Positions 43,872 through 52,798 are shown, numbered from the stretch's first letter. The stretch is DNA of 64,000 nucleotides from Lentzea guizhouensis (GCF_001701025.1 NZ_CP016793.1:6324001-6388000), one strand, 5' to 3'. Notes: generated by a model from the sequence alone, not told the origin. Made by a program: numbers and translations.

Positions 43872-44537
43872 TCACCAGAGGAACGCGAGTACGGCGATCC
43901 CGGCCGCGAGGACGAGCAACAGCAGGGCGATGGCCGAGTTGGCCGGTAGCGCCTTCTCGGCACCGAGCCTGGCGTACAGGCGGTCCAGCCGGGGGCGCAC
44001 CCGGTCCCTCAGGGCGGCTCCGGCCACCACCAGCACGATGCAGGGCAGGCAGTAGATCACGGCGTACCCGGCGAGGACCAGCACTGCCTGCCCTGCGGGA
44101 ACTCCGGCGCTGATGAGGCGTTCGACGGCGAGGAAGTAGGGGAACGCGTTCGGCAGGTCAGCGCCGGTCAGCAGAACTCCCAGTGGAACGGCGGTCCGGA
44201 TGGAGACCCACCCGGGCAGCACGACAGCGGCGCGTGTGCGAGCTCGGAAACGACGTACGCCCGCGGTCGCGAGCGTGACGGCGCCCAGCAACAGCGCCGC
44301 CCGTCTCAGCCAGGTCATCGCATCGTCGATCGCGCCGGCCGCGACGTCAGCTCCGAAGAAGAGCGCGATGCCCAACCCGAGCACCGCCGTGAAGGCGCCG
44401 AGTGCGAACAGGGCCGCTGCGGTCACCGGTCGGCGCAGTGGCGAGAGCAGCAACAGCGCCACTCCGGCGATCGTCGCGGGATTCAGCGCGTCCAGCAGCG
44501 CCAGACCCGCGATGCCGGTCAGCAGGACGGCGCTCAT
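43872..44537 (-). CDS. GAP/LysE-like small membrane transporter
   Basis: A 221-residue integral membrane protein with six hydrophobic segments. It opens LTGIAGLALLDALNPATIAGVALLLLSPLRRP, where the ALNPA signature is typical of the GAP (Sap) family related to LysE exporters, and has ADLPNAFPYFLAVERL near residue 136 and an IYCLPCIVLVVAGAAL helix near 170. Members move lipids or small molecules outward, and the substrate here is unknown. It overlaps the TetR gene upstream by 4 bases, so both are one operon under that regulator. Confidence 0.83.
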   Translation of the reverse strand: MSAVLLTGIAGLALLDALNPATIAGVALLLLSPLRRPVTAAALFALGAFTAVLGLGIALFFGADVAAGAIDDAMTWLRRAALLLGAVTLATAGVRRFRARTRAAVVLPGWVSIRTAVPLGVLLTGADLPNAFPYFLAVERLISAGVPAGQAVLVLAGYAVIYCLPCIVLVVAGAALRDRVRPRLDRLYARLGAEKALPANSAIALLLLVLAAGIAVLAFLW

Positions 44538-45052
44538 CCGGAGCCGGCAGCCAGTCCGAGGTGGCGGATGAGCTGCTCCACGGCCGCAGCGGAGGGCGGG
44601 TGCCCGGTCAGTGCGTTGAGGAACAGCCCGTCGCCGACCAGGCGGACCACCTGAGCCCGTGCTGCGTCAGCCAACTCCTCTTCCAGCATCCGTTCCCAGC
44701 GGTGCACGGCCTCGTCGACTCCTCGGGGGAGGTCCAGGTCGCCCATCGCGCTGACCCGCAACATGGACAGCATCGCCCGGTACAGCCGGCGTTCGTGTTC
44801 GTCCGGCATCGACAACCGAAGCCATTCCGCGGCCATCGAACCGGACTCCGCGGCTGCGGTCAGCCGCTCGTCCGCCATCCTGACGGCACGTTCGATGACG
44901 CCGTGCAGCAGCGTCTGGGTGGTGAAGTGGTAGAGGACGCCGCCCTTCGACACACCGGCTTCGTCAGCCACCGCCTGCAGCGGCGGCGGCACTTTGCCCT
45001 GGATCAGCAGCCGTTCGGCGGCATCGAGTATGTGATCGCGAGCGTTGGTCAT
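44534..45052 (-). CDS. TetR-family transcriptional regulator
   Basis: A 172-residue TetR protein. The DNA-binding domain is residues 1-50 (ARDHILDAAERLLIQG, then ADEAGVSKGGVLYHFTTQTLL), and the C-terminal part is the TetR_C helical type. ATG 45052 lies 4 bases from a 30-bp perfect palindrome that must be its operator. It is translationally coupled to the GAP-family transporter, a standard repressor/exporter pair, so the ligand is likely the exported compound. Confidence 0.88.
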   Translation of the reverse strand: MTNARDHILDAAERLLIQGKVPPPLQAVADEAGVSKGGVLYHFTTQTLLHGVIERAVRMADERLTAAAESGSMAAEWLRLSMPDEHERRLYRAMLSMLRVSAMGDLDLPRGVDEAVHRWERMLEEELADAARAQVVRLVGDGLFLNALTGHPPSAAAVEQLIRHLGLAAGSG

Positions 45053-45248
45053 GAGCCTACTGTACCGTCCGGACGGTACAGTAGGTATCCGAAACTCCGG
45101 GTCAGACGCCGATCACGCCAACGCCTCCGTCACCACTGCCGGTTCGCCCGCGAGCAGCTCGTTGTCGGCGAGGAAGTTCAACGCGAACTGCGGCTGCACC
45201 AGCGCACTCGCGCGCAGGCTCGAGAACCTGTCGGTCTGACGCCCGCGG
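45053..45248. other. Gap holding the TetR operator and a possible 3' gene scrap
   Basis: Besides the palindrome at 45056-45085, the minus-strand frame ending at 45113 encodes ASALVQPQFALNFLADNELL, whose composition looks natural. It has no start of its own and may be the tail of a lost gene upstream of the methyltransferase end. Support is weak. Confidence 0.3.
45056..45085. promoter_or_regulatory. 30-bp perfect palindromic TetR operator
   Basis: The left arm CCTACTGTACCGTCC is followed directly by its exact complement, with no mismatch or spacer. It begins 4 bases upstream of the TetR start, so binding would block the promoter of the TetR-GAP operon. Confidence 0.82.
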
Positions 45249-45854
45249 TCAGGACTTCCGGTAGACCAGCCGGATGTTCTGCGGCCCGGCCGAGGAGCGA
45301 CGGCGTTCGAACAGCTCGTCCAGCAGCGCGACGACCGGGCGGCGGCGGTGCCGGGTGAACACGGGACGCCAGAGGAACAGGACGAGCTCCCCGCCTGGCC
45401 GGAGCACCCGGTGTGCCTCGCGAACGGCGGCCAGCGGGTCGGGCATCTCCTCGAGGCTGTAGCCGTAGAACAGGGTGTCGGCCTGGTCGTCGGCCAACGG
45501 GAGCTTGCACCCGTCACCGGCCACATAGGACACTCGCGCACCCGGCACGCCGTCCAGCTGGTGCTGCAACGCTTGCATGGCGGACGGCGACGGGTCGAGG
45601 GCGATCAGGTCGTTCCCGCTGCCCAGGTGGGTCTTGAGGGCCGAGGTGTAGAAGCCGCCCCCGCTGCCGACCTCCAGGCAGACGGAACCGGGGCGGCGGC
45701 TGACCACGCGCAGGTCGTGGCGGGGCAGGTCCCAGCCGAGGATCATGCGCAGCACCGGGCTGCTGATCAGCCGGTACAGGCGGTCGGGTGTGCGCCAGCC
45801 GCCGCGGACGTCCGGCTGGGCCGGGGGTGTCGTGGTGGTCCTGAGGTCGGTCAT
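45249..45854 (-). CDS. Class I SAM-dependent methyltransferase
   Basis: A 201-residue methyltransferase. Motif I is CLEVGSGGGFYTSAL near 60-74, motif II (acidic) NDLIALDPSPSAM near 82, motif III YVAGDGCKLPLADDQADTLFYGYSLEEM near 110-137 and the post-motif HRVLRPGGELVLF near 147. It resembles UbiE/COQ5-like small-molecule methyltransferases. The start overlaps the drug-exporter gene stop by 4 bases, so it may modify the same compound or simply share the message. The substrate is unknown. Confidence 0.85.
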   Translation of the reverse strand: MTDLRTTTTPPAQPDVRGGWRTPDRLYRLISSPVLRMILGWDLPRHDLRVVSRRPGSVCLEVGSGGGFYTSALKTHLGSGNDLIALDPSPSAMQALQHQLDGVPGARVSYVAGDGCKLPLADDQADTLFYGYSLEEMPDPLAAVREAHRVLRPGGELVLFLWRPVFTRHRRRPVVALLDELFERRRSSAGPQNIRLVYRKS

Positions 45855-47353
45855 CGTGTGGTTCCTTCGTTCTTGGGCAGGGCGCGGGCCGCGGCGATCG
45901 TGGCGAGGACGAACAGGACGGCGCCGACGACCAGCGCGGCCCGCAGTCCGGTCACGAACGCGTCGCGAGCCAGGTCGAGCAGTTGGGAGCCCGCTTCGGG
46001 CGGTAGCGCCGAGGCAGCGGCGGTGGCTTCGGTGAGGCCGTCACGGGCCTGTGCCGCCGTGCTGGGAAGTGCGGCCGTGTAGACCAGGGTGGCGATGCTG
46101 CCGAGAACCGTGACGCCGAGACCGGCGCCGAGCTCGTAGGCGGTCTCCTCGACCGCGGCCGCCGCACCCGCCTGCTCGGCCGGCGCTGCGGCGAGCAGGG
46201 CGTCGGAGGCGGCGGTGAGCGAGATCGAGACACCGAACCCGGTCGCGGCCAGCACCGGTCCGAGCAGCCACAGGTTCTCGGTCGTCGTCAGGGCCGCGGC
46301 GCAGACCGCCAGGGCCACCGCGCTGACGGCGAAACCGGCCACCGTCATCCGGCGGTTCCCGAACCGCTGCAACAACGGCCCGGCCACGACGCTGCCGATG
46401 ACCGCCGAGCCCATGACGAACATCAGCCGCAACGCGGCAGGCATCGGTTGCAACGCGAGCACGAGCTGCAGGTACTGGGCGAACAGCAGTCCCAGGCCGA
46501 CCAACGAGGTCAGGACCAGCAGGACACTGCCGACCGCGACGCTGAACGCGCGGTCCCGGAACAACGTCACGTCCAGCAGCGGGACGGCGAGCTTCCGCTG
46601 CCGCCGCACGAACGCGACCAGCAACAGGCAGCCGAGCAGCCCGGCGACCGGGCCGAGCACGAACATCGTGCCGCCGTGCGGGGTCTGCTTGACCGCGAAG
46701 GCGATCCCGATGACGCCGACCGCGGCCAGCGCCGCGCTGAGCACGTCCCACGGCCCGTCCGGCGGGTCCGCGGACTCCGGGATCAGCCAGTAGGTCAGCG
46801 GAATCGCCACGACCATCACCGGCACGTTGATCAGGAACGCGGCGTGCCAGGAGAACGTCTCCACCAGGAAGCCGCCGAGCAACGGCCCGAGCACCGCCCC
46901 CGAGCCGGCCACCCCGCTCCAGATGCCGATGGCCGTCTGGCGTTCGGCGCGGTCGGGAAAGGCCTGGCGCAGCAACGACAGCGTCGCCGGCATGATCATC
47001 GCGCCACCGACGCCGAGTGCGGCCCGCGCGGCGATCAGCACGGCGACGTTGGGCGCCAACGCACAGGCGAGCGAGGCCAGCCCGAACACGACATAGCCGA
47101 GCACCAGGACCCGGCGCCGGCCGTAGCGGTCGCCCAACGTGCCGAACGCGAGCAGCAACGGCGCCGCGACCAGCGAGTACACCGCGATGATCCACAGCTG
47201 GCCGCTGGCGGTCGGCCGCAGGTCCTCCGCCAGCGCGGGCAAGGCCATGTGCAGCACGGTGGCGTCCACGGACACCAGCAGCAGGCTGGCGCACAAGATC
47301 GCCAGCACGAGCCAGCGCCTGCCCACCAGGACCCTGGAAGGGGGAGTCGTCAC
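45851..47353 (-). CDS. MFS multidrug exporter, DHA2 family (14 helices)
   Basis: A 500-residue major-facilitator protein with about fourteen hydrophobic segments. Motif A-type GTLGDRYGRRRVLVLGYVVFG lies near residues 70-90, motif C-like GVAGSGAVLGPLLGGFL near 147-163 marks it as a drug/proton antiporter, and SVDATVLHMALPALA near 28 is the DHA2 helix-1 signature. Start: GTG 47353. Coupled by overlap to a methyltransferase. It likely expels a hydrophobic cation or an endogenous metabolite using the proton gradient. Confidence 0.9.
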   Translation of the reverse strand: MTTPPSRVLVGRRWLVLAILCASLLLVSVDATVLHMALPALAEDLRPTASGQLWIIAVYSLVAAPLLLAFGTLGDRYGRRRVLVLGYVVFGLASLACALAPNVAVLIAARAALGVGGAMIMPATLSLLRQAFPDRAERQTAIGIWSGVAGSGAVLGPLLGGFLVETFSWHAAFLINVPVMVVAIPLTYWLIPESADPPDGPWDVLSAALAAVGVIGIAFAVKQTPHGGTMFVLGPVAGLLGCLLLVAFVRRQRKLAVPLLDVTLFRDRAFSVAVGSVLLVLTSLVGLGLLFAQYLQLVLALQPMPAALRLMFVMGSAVIGSVVAGPLLQRFGNRRMTVAGFAVSAVALAVCAAALTTTENLWLLGPVLAATGFGVSISLTAASDALLAAAPAEQAGAAAAVEETAYELGAGLGVTVLGSIATLVYTAALPSTAAQARDGLTEATAAASALPPEAGSQLLDLARDAFVTGLRAALVVGAVLFVLATIAAARALPKNEGTTR

Positions 47354-47442
47354 AACCAGTCAGCCCTACGTAGACGGCGGATACACCCTTCTACTGTGGC
47401 CGATGCCGGTCCGCAACACCTCATCCTTCCGGTGTTTGTGAG

Positions 47443-48399
47443 TCATCCTACGGTCGTAGAGCCGCCGGGCCGACCGGCCACCTCGTCCTGCGGGGTCTTG
47501 ACCGGGCCGGGGAAGAACATGTTGGTGGTGGCCTGGTAGAGCGCGTAGTCAGGGCGTTTGCGCACGCTGTGGTACTCGGCGGGGCGGGCGCCGGTGTGCT
47601 TGGTCAGCGTGACGTACAACGTCCAGGAGACGAGGAACAGGCCCAGCACCAGCAGCGCCCACACGACCGGTGACGTGTCGTGGAACCGCGCGGGCAGCGT
47701 GGGCAGCGCGAACAGGACCAGGGCGTTCCACTGCATCCACTGGAAGAAGTAGTTGGGGTGCCTGCTGTAGCGCCACAGCCCCCGGTCACAGGTGCCGCGC
47801 TCGCCACGTGCGGCGAACCGCCGTTTCTGACCGTCCGCCACGGACTCCAGCACGAAGGAGGCGGCCCACAGGGCCAGCGCGCACGCGGCCCAGACCGACA
47901 GCCGCGGCTGGTCGGCGGCGACGAGGAACGCGGGAACGGCGAGCACCGACGCGTTCGCCAGCCCCTGCAGCCAGATCTCGTACTGGACGGAGATCGCCTC
48001 GCTGCGGAACCCCTGCCGCTCCCAGCGCCGCCGCTGGTACCGGTACCGGGGGAGCTCGGCCTTGGGGGAGCCGGGCGTCCACCAGCCGTGCTTCACCGTC
48101 ATCACCAGGCTCCACAGCCCCATCCGCGCTCCCATGGCGAGGTAGGGGACCGCGACGGCCACCGCACCGGGCCCGTCGGCCGTGACCAGGGTGACCACGC
48201 CGATGCCGACCAGTCCCCACGGCCAGGCCACGTCGACGTACGACACGTGCCGCGTGAGGTGTCCGGGGACGGCCGCCAGCAGGGTGAACAGCACGCCCTG
48301 CACCACGAGGTTCGGCCAGGCGAGCCCCGCGGTCGCCGGCGCCAGCACCAACGCGGCCCCGACCAGGACGAACGGCAGCATCGCCCAGACTCGCCGCAT
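47443..48399 (-). CDS. DUF1295-family membrane protein (isoprenylcysteine methyltransferase-like)
   Basis: A 318-residue integral membrane protein with about seven hydrophobic segments. The conserved DUF1295 tail GLWRYSRHPNYFFQWMQWNAL near 205-225 and the HTGARPAEYHSVRKRPDY segment near 280 are present. The frame begins at ATG 48429, but the ATG at 48399 has a GAGGAGG site 6 bases upstream and is preferred. The family is related to ICMT/steroid-reductase-like membrane enzymes; a lipid or sterol-like substrate is likely but unproven. It is divergent from a TetR regulator and shares its repeated operator. Confidence 0.83.
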   Translation of the reverse strand: MRRVWAMLPFVLVGAALVLAPATAGLAWPNLVVQGVLFTLLAAVPGHLTRHVSYVDVAWPWGLVGIGVVTLVTADGPGAVAVAVPYLAMGARMGLWSLVMTVKHGWWTPGSPKAELPRYRYQRRRWERQGFRSEAISVQYEIWLQGLANASVLAVPAFLVAADQPRLSVWAACALALWAASFVLESVADGQKRRFAARGERGTCDRGLWRYSRHPNYFFQWMQWNALVLFALPTLPARFHDTSPVVWALLVLGLFLVSWTLYVTLTKHTGARPAEYHSVRKRPDYALYQATTNMFFPGPVKTPQDEVAGRPGGSTTVG

Positions 48400-48421
48400 C
48401 GCGGCCTCCTCGTCGTCCCGG

Positions 48422-48473
48422 TGAGACATTCCGTCTGTTTGTCTCAGTGAGACACTTTATACATGCTGTCTCA
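48422..48473. promoter_or_regulatory. Four TGAGACA/TGTCTCA half-sites between DUF1295 and TetR genes
   Basis: TGAGACA at 48422-48428, a perfect TGTCTCA-G-TGAGACA palindrome at 48440-48454, and TGTCTCA at 48467-48473. Three overlapping inverted-repeat pairs could seat two or more TetR dimers. The last half-site lies inside the TetR coding start, and TTTATAC just before it may be the -10 element. Confidence 0.75.
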
Positions 48474-49038
48474 CGCCGCGGCCAACGTGAACCTGACCAC
48501 CGAGCCCGAGGTGGACCCGGTCATCGCCCTCGCGCTCCGGCAGTTCCTCCGCGAGAGCCGCATCGACATGGGCGACCTCGCCACGACGGCCGGCATCGGC
48601 CGTGCCACCCTCTACCGCCGCTACGGCGACCGCGACCGCGTCCTGGGCGAGGTGCTGTGGGCCATCACGCAACGGGCGTGGTCACGCCTGTGGCACGCCA
48701 GCCCCGAACGCGGCCTGGCCAGGGTGAGCGCCGTGCTCGACCAGGCGATGCGCGACACCGTCACCTCACCGGCCCTGCGCGCCCTGCTCGAACGCGACCC
48801 CGAGACGGCGCTGCGGGTGCTCACCTCCCAGCAGGGCGTGGTGCAACACCGCCTGGTGACCGGCCTGGCCGACCTCATCCGCGCCGAACGCGGCGACGAC
48901 CCGCCCGACATCCCGGCGACCAAGCTGGCCTACGCCGTGGTCCGGCTCGCCGAGTCGTTCTGCTACTCCGACGTGATCGCCGGCGCGCCACCGGACATCG
49001 ACACCGCCACCGACATCATCCGCAAACTCCTGGCCTAG
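48463..49038 (+). CDS. TetR-family regulator (QsdR-like C-terminal domain)
   Basis: A 191-residue regulator. The helix-turn-helix is about residues 17-62 (PVIALALRQFLRES, then TTAGIGRATLYRRYGDRDRVLGEVLW) and the C-terminus, with LLERDPETALRVLTSQQGVVQHRLV near 105-129, fits the QsdR-type domain. No ribosome site precedes ATG 48463 and a TATA-like -10 sits right before it, so translation is probably leaderless; GTG 48487 is the other option. It probably represses the divergent DUF1295 gene and itself through the TGAGACA sites. Confidence 0.87.
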   Translation: MLSHAAANVNLTTEPEVDPVIALALRQFLRESRIDMGDLATTAGIGRATLYRRYGDRDRVLGEVLWAITQRAWSRLWHASPERGLARVSAVLDQAMRDTVTSPALRALLERDPETALRVLTSQQGVVQHRLVTGLADLIRAERGDDPPDIPATKLAYAVVRLAESFCYSDVIAGAPPDIDTATDIIRKLLA

Positions 49039-49079
49039 GGCCTCATCAAGGAACGTTGTAACGGTGTCGAGCCCGTTGT

Positions 49080-49841
49080 CTACACCTTGCTCGCCACCAC
49101 CATGTAGTTCTCGGCCTCAGGGTTGAACGTGCTCATCTCCGTCCGCAGTCCGACCCGGTGCAACTCCACTTCGAGCTCGTCGTATCGGTAGGGCCAGCAC
49201 GACAGCAGTTCCGAGCGGACGAGAACCGGCCCAGCCGCATCAACTTGCGCGACCGCAATCTCGATGTGGTGCTCCTCCTCCCACAGCGGTGCGATCTCCC
49301 AGCGGTAGACCACGACGGCATCACGACCGTTCCGGCGGACGAGTCGGTCACTGATGTCCAGTCGGGAACCTCTGGCCCTCACGAGTTCCCACGTGCGGGA
49401 AGTGAGCACCAAGCGCCCGCCACGGCGCAGAAGCCGTGACATCGACTCCAGAGCAGCACCCCTGCCTCTCGCGCCCACGGCATGGTGCAGCGAGTTGCCG
49501 ACGCAGAACACCATGTCGAAGGTGGCGTCATCGAAATGGTCGGGCAACTCTTCCCAGTCCGCCCGCACTGTCCGGACCGATGCCCCGAACTCCCCGGACA
49601 ACTCCGCAGTCCGACGAACCATCGCTTCGCTGGCGTCAGTTGCGACAACCTGCATACCAAGACCAGCGAGGCCAACCGCCAACTGCCCGGTTCCGCACGA
49701 ACAATCGAGGACGTGAGCGTTGGGCGGCAGGAGACTGAGGACGTCATCGAACGACGCAGCGAACTCGGCCGGAGTCAGCTTCACATCGGAGATGAGCCAC
49801 TCGTACACCTCGGCAAGCGCGTCATAACCCGTCACAACCAC
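49080..49841 (-). CDS. Class I SAM-dependent methyltransferase
   Basis: A 253-residue methyltransferase. It starts YDALAEVYEWLISD, has motif I HVLDCSCGTGQLAVGLAGLG near 43-62, acidic VVATDASEAMV near 65, motif III ADWEELPDHFDDATFDMVFCVGNSLHH near 94-120 and SRLLRRGGRLVLTSRTWE near 134. The layout is close to glycine/sarcosine N-methyltransferase-like enzymes. It stands alone, convergent with the TetR gene, and its substrate is unknown. Confidence 0.85.
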   Translation of the reverse strand: MVVTGYDALAEVYEWLISDVKLTPAEFAASFDDVLSLLPPNAHVLDCSCGTGQLAVGLAGLGMQVVATDASEAMVRRTAELSGEFGASVRTVRADWEELPDHFDDATFDMVFCVGNSLHHAVGARGRGAALESMSRLLRRGGRLVLTSRTWELVRARGSRLDISDRLVRRNGRDAVVVYRWEIAPLWEEEHHIEIAVAQVDAAGPVLVRSELLSCWPYRYDELEVELHRVGLRTEMSTFNPEAENYMVVASKV

Positions 49842-50019
49842 TACCTCCGTCGCGCGGCAGACTCACGGTGGCACATCAGTACATCAGCGGAGCAAGTCGG
49901 TTCACCAACGGTTTTCGCAACGGCAACCCGCCCGCTCATGCCGCGAACCGAGCGCTACTCCCGGCTGACGCGCCGTCTGGCACAACCCACTGACCGCCTT
50001 ACGCATCACTCGTCTGGCG

Positions 50020-52611
50020 TCAGGCGAAGGACGCCAGGTAGACGCACACGATGCCGAGGACGTACACGGGATAGCCGATGCGGGCGCTGTTCGCGAGTGC
50101 GCGTTCCGCGTCGTCGCGCCTGACGTTCGCCAAACCCTTGCGCACCATAGCGATCAGCACGCAACACGCGGCCAGCAGGATGAAGGCGTAGTAGCCCCAC
50201 TCCAGTGCGACGGTGTAGCTGACCGACGGCAGTTGTGAGGTGACGTTGTTGAGCAGGACGGCGGTGCTGAGGATCGCGGTCACGCCCATGGACACGGGCG
50301 CAGCGCTTTCGGAGGGTTTGAAAAACAGCGACAGGTAGGTGACGCAGATCAGCAGTGCCAGCGGGAGCAGGTTCTTGAACAGGAACGGCAGGACGTCGCG
50401 CGTGATGACGACCTCCGCGGCGTACTGGCTGTAGAAGATCCCCGATGTCGCGCCCACCGCTTTGGGGTCGCCGAGGGCGTCGCTGCTGCCGACGGTCTGC
50501 TGGAAGAAGCGTGCCGACCTGGCCAGCCAGTTGGGCGCCTGGTTGATGTCGCGGCTGGCGTCGGCGCCGCTGCGCAGGTAGTCATCGGGTTTCTGGTTGA
50601 GGATCTCCTTGTCGGTGGCGTACACGACCTGCTCGCTGGTCCGGGTCCGGTTCTGCAGCACGGCGGAGAGCCGCTGGTGGTCGAAGGGGAAGTCGCGGAA
50701 GTCGAAGCTGGACCTGAACCGGTCGGCCACCCGGTACAGCCGGTACGTGACGCCGTTCTCGGTCACGTCGCGCAGTGGTGTGCCGAGCTTGAGGTCCGGC
50801 TTCACGGCGTTGATGAACTGCACGTCGGACGCCGCGTGATCACCCACGTACTTCAACCAGAGGAAGAAGTCCATGTAGTAGGTGCCGTCGCGGGTGTCGA
50901 CGTCGCGGACCTCGTTGAGGTTGATGCCGGTGGCCACGACCTGGCGCCGGGTCAGGTGCCGGTTGCCGATCGTGATGACGTGGCCGCCGGCGGTGTCGGC
51001 CCGCAGCGCGGCCTCGGACAGCGGCTCGTAGATCGTGAGCTGCACGGGGGCGGAGACGAACTTCGTGCCGTCACTGGTCACAATGGACACGGGCATCTGC
51101 GCGGAGCCGTTCTCGGTGAAGTACAAGGGGCCGAGCAACGCCTGGAACGCGTTCTTGCGGTCCTTCAAGCCCCCCAGCGCGTCACGAAGGCGCTGCCTGT
51201 CCTCTGCCTTGTGGTTGTCGTCGAGTCCGTAGCCGTTGTCGCGCATGAGGTGCAGACCGATGTTGAGCGCTTGGCGCGCGGTCGCGGCGTGCCAGAGAGG
51301 GCGTTCGCCGTAGCGCCGCTCGAACTCGTGCGCCCAGGCCAGCGCCGGCCCGGACAGCGAGTCCTGGGCCATCGGCGTGCCCATGTAGAGGCCCGGCGTG
51401 AGCTTGCCCTGCAGGCCCTGCGCCTGTTCCCTGGCGATGAGCAGGTCGTGAAAAGCACGGCTGGCCAGGGAGTCGGTGCCCAGGACCGGGGCGGTGACAC
51501 CCGCGGTGCGCAGCTTCGTGATGATCTCCAGGCCGAGCTTCTCCCGCACGGCCAGCACGATCGGCACCCCGGGAGCAAGGGTCCGCAGGCGTTGGACAGC
51601 GGCGTCCACGGTGGCCGCGGAACGTTCTGGTTCGTAGGACACGGGAAGCTCCGCGGCGACGGCACCGAACGTGCGGAACGACGCGACGAACGTCTCTCGT
51701 CCAGAGCGGCCGGACTCGTTGTCGCCGTACACGATCGCGGCCGTGTCAGACCCGAGGACCTTCGCACCGTACGCGGCGAGGAAGTCGCTTTGGGTGCGGT
51801 TGCCGAACATGCTGCGGAAGTACCAGTCGCTGCCGTCGGTGATCTGCGACGAGGTCGCCGACGGGGTGATCGCCGGGATCTTGGCCTTCTGGTAGATCGG
51901 CGCGGCGGCCAGGGCCGTGTCGCTGACACCATGACCGATGACGTACATGACCTTGTTCTCACGGACGATCTGTTCCGCGATGCCGCGGGCCCTGTCCGGC
52001 TGGTCCGCGTCGTCGTACACCAGCAGCTCGACGGGATGCCCGTTGATCCCGCCAGCCTCGTTGATGATGTCCGTGTGCATCCGCAGGCTGCGTTCCATGT
52101 GCGCCGACGTCGTCGCCGACTCGCCGGTCATGCCCGCGACCAGCGCCACGTGCACGGGTTCACCGGACCGCGAACCCGACGCCAGCGCGAAGCCCAGCCC
52201 GGTCACCAGCATGAGCACCACCGCCGCGGCGCCGGCCCACGGCACCCACCCGCGCCCTCTGCCCGCCGGTTTCCGCACGCCGCTGGCGTCCGGCCTCTCC
52301 GGTTTCGCCAGGAGCACCACTTCGGCCGGTGGACGGGTCGGCCCGGCACCCAACGCGGCACGGGCCCGTCGCGTGTCCGGATCCCGCGCGATGGCGTACG
52401 CCTTGTCCAGGCAGTACCGGCGTTCGCCGTCGTCGGTGACCAGTTCGGCCAGCCAACGCCAGGCGGGCTCGTACTTGACGTCTTCCGCCAACGCGCGGCC
52501 GAGCAGTTCCCTGGCCTGAGCGGGATCGGACTGCCGCACTCGCACAGCCCGGTTGGTCAGCGAGAGGGCAGCGGTGTCAGATCCGTCGGGCACGCAGGTC
52601 TCCAGAGCCAT
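50020..52611 (-). CDS. Pentameric ligand-gated ion channel fused to a periplasmic-binding-protein domain and an N-terminal TPR-like region
   Basis: An 863-residue membrane protein. Residues about 14-88 form TPR-like helices (LLGRALAEDVKYEPAWRWLA); 124-146 is a membrane helix; 152-535 is a type-1 periplasmic-binding domain of the Leu/Ile/Val class (VHVALVAGMTGES, INEAGGINGHPVELLVYDD). From about 545 the chain is a pentameric ligand-gated channel: strand region INLNEVRDVDTRDGTYYMDF near 563-582, the Pro-loop FDFRDFPFDHQRL at 636-648, M1 740-764 with its conserved Pro, pore helix M2 about 772-792 ending QLPSVSY, M3 801-823 and M4 846-862. Predicted topology is N-terminus inside, sensor and channel head outside. 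It should open an ion pore when the outer domain binds a small ligand. ATG 52611 is used; GTG 52593 has a better ribosome site (GGAG). Confidence 0.9.
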   Translation of the reverse strand: MALETCVPDGSDTAALSLTNRAVRVRQSDPAQARELLGRALAEDVKYEPAWRWLAELVTDDGERRYCLDKAYAIARDPDTRRARAALGAGPTRPPAEVVLLAKPERPDASGVRKPAGRGRGWVPWAGAAAVVLMLVTGLGFALASGSRSGEPVHVALVAGMTGESATTSAHMERSLRMHTDIINEAGGINGHPVELLVYDDADQPDRARGIAEQIVRENKVMYVIGHGVSDTALAAAPIYQKAKIPAITPSATSSQITDGSDWYFRSMFGNRTQSDFLAAYGAKVLGSDTAAIVYGDNESGRSGRETFVASFRTFGAVAAELPVSYEPERSAATVDAAVQRLRTLAPGVPIVLAVREKLGLEIITKLRTAGVTAPVLGTDSLASRAFHDLLIAREQAQGLQGKLTPGLYMGTPMAQDSLSGPALAWAHEFERRYGERPLWHAATARQALNIGLHLMRDNGYGLDDNHKAEDRQRLRDALGGLKDRKNAFQALLGPLYFTENGSAQMPVSIVTSDGTKFVSAPVQLTIYEPLSEAALRADTAGGHVITIGNRHLTRRQVVATGINLNEVRDVDTRDGTYYMDFFLWLKYVGDHAASDVQFINAVKPDLKLGTPLRDVTENGVTYRLYRVADRFRSSFDFRDFPFDHQRLSAVLQNRTRTSEQVVYATDKEILNQKPDDYLRSGADASRDINQAPNWLARSARFFQQTVGSSDALGDPKAVGATSGIFYSQYAAEVVITRDVLPFLFKNLLPLALLICVTYLSLFFKPSESAAPVSMGVTAILSTAVLLNNVTSQLPSVSYTVALEWGYYAFILLAACCVLIAMVRKGLANVRRDDAERALANSARIGYPVYVLGIVCVYLASFA

Positions 52612-52798
52612 GGGTCGATGAGGTGGGATGGCTCGACGGCCACCCGCGTTCAATACTCGCAGCACCGGCGGCGGGTACGGCCTTGATCGCCGTGCAGTTC
52701 AGCCAGAAGTGGTCACGCCGGCACCCGAAGCGGCAGTGACAACGGCCGGTTCGCCGCGGGAACGGTTGTGGTGGAGCGGGACGAGCACCGGGAAAGCC

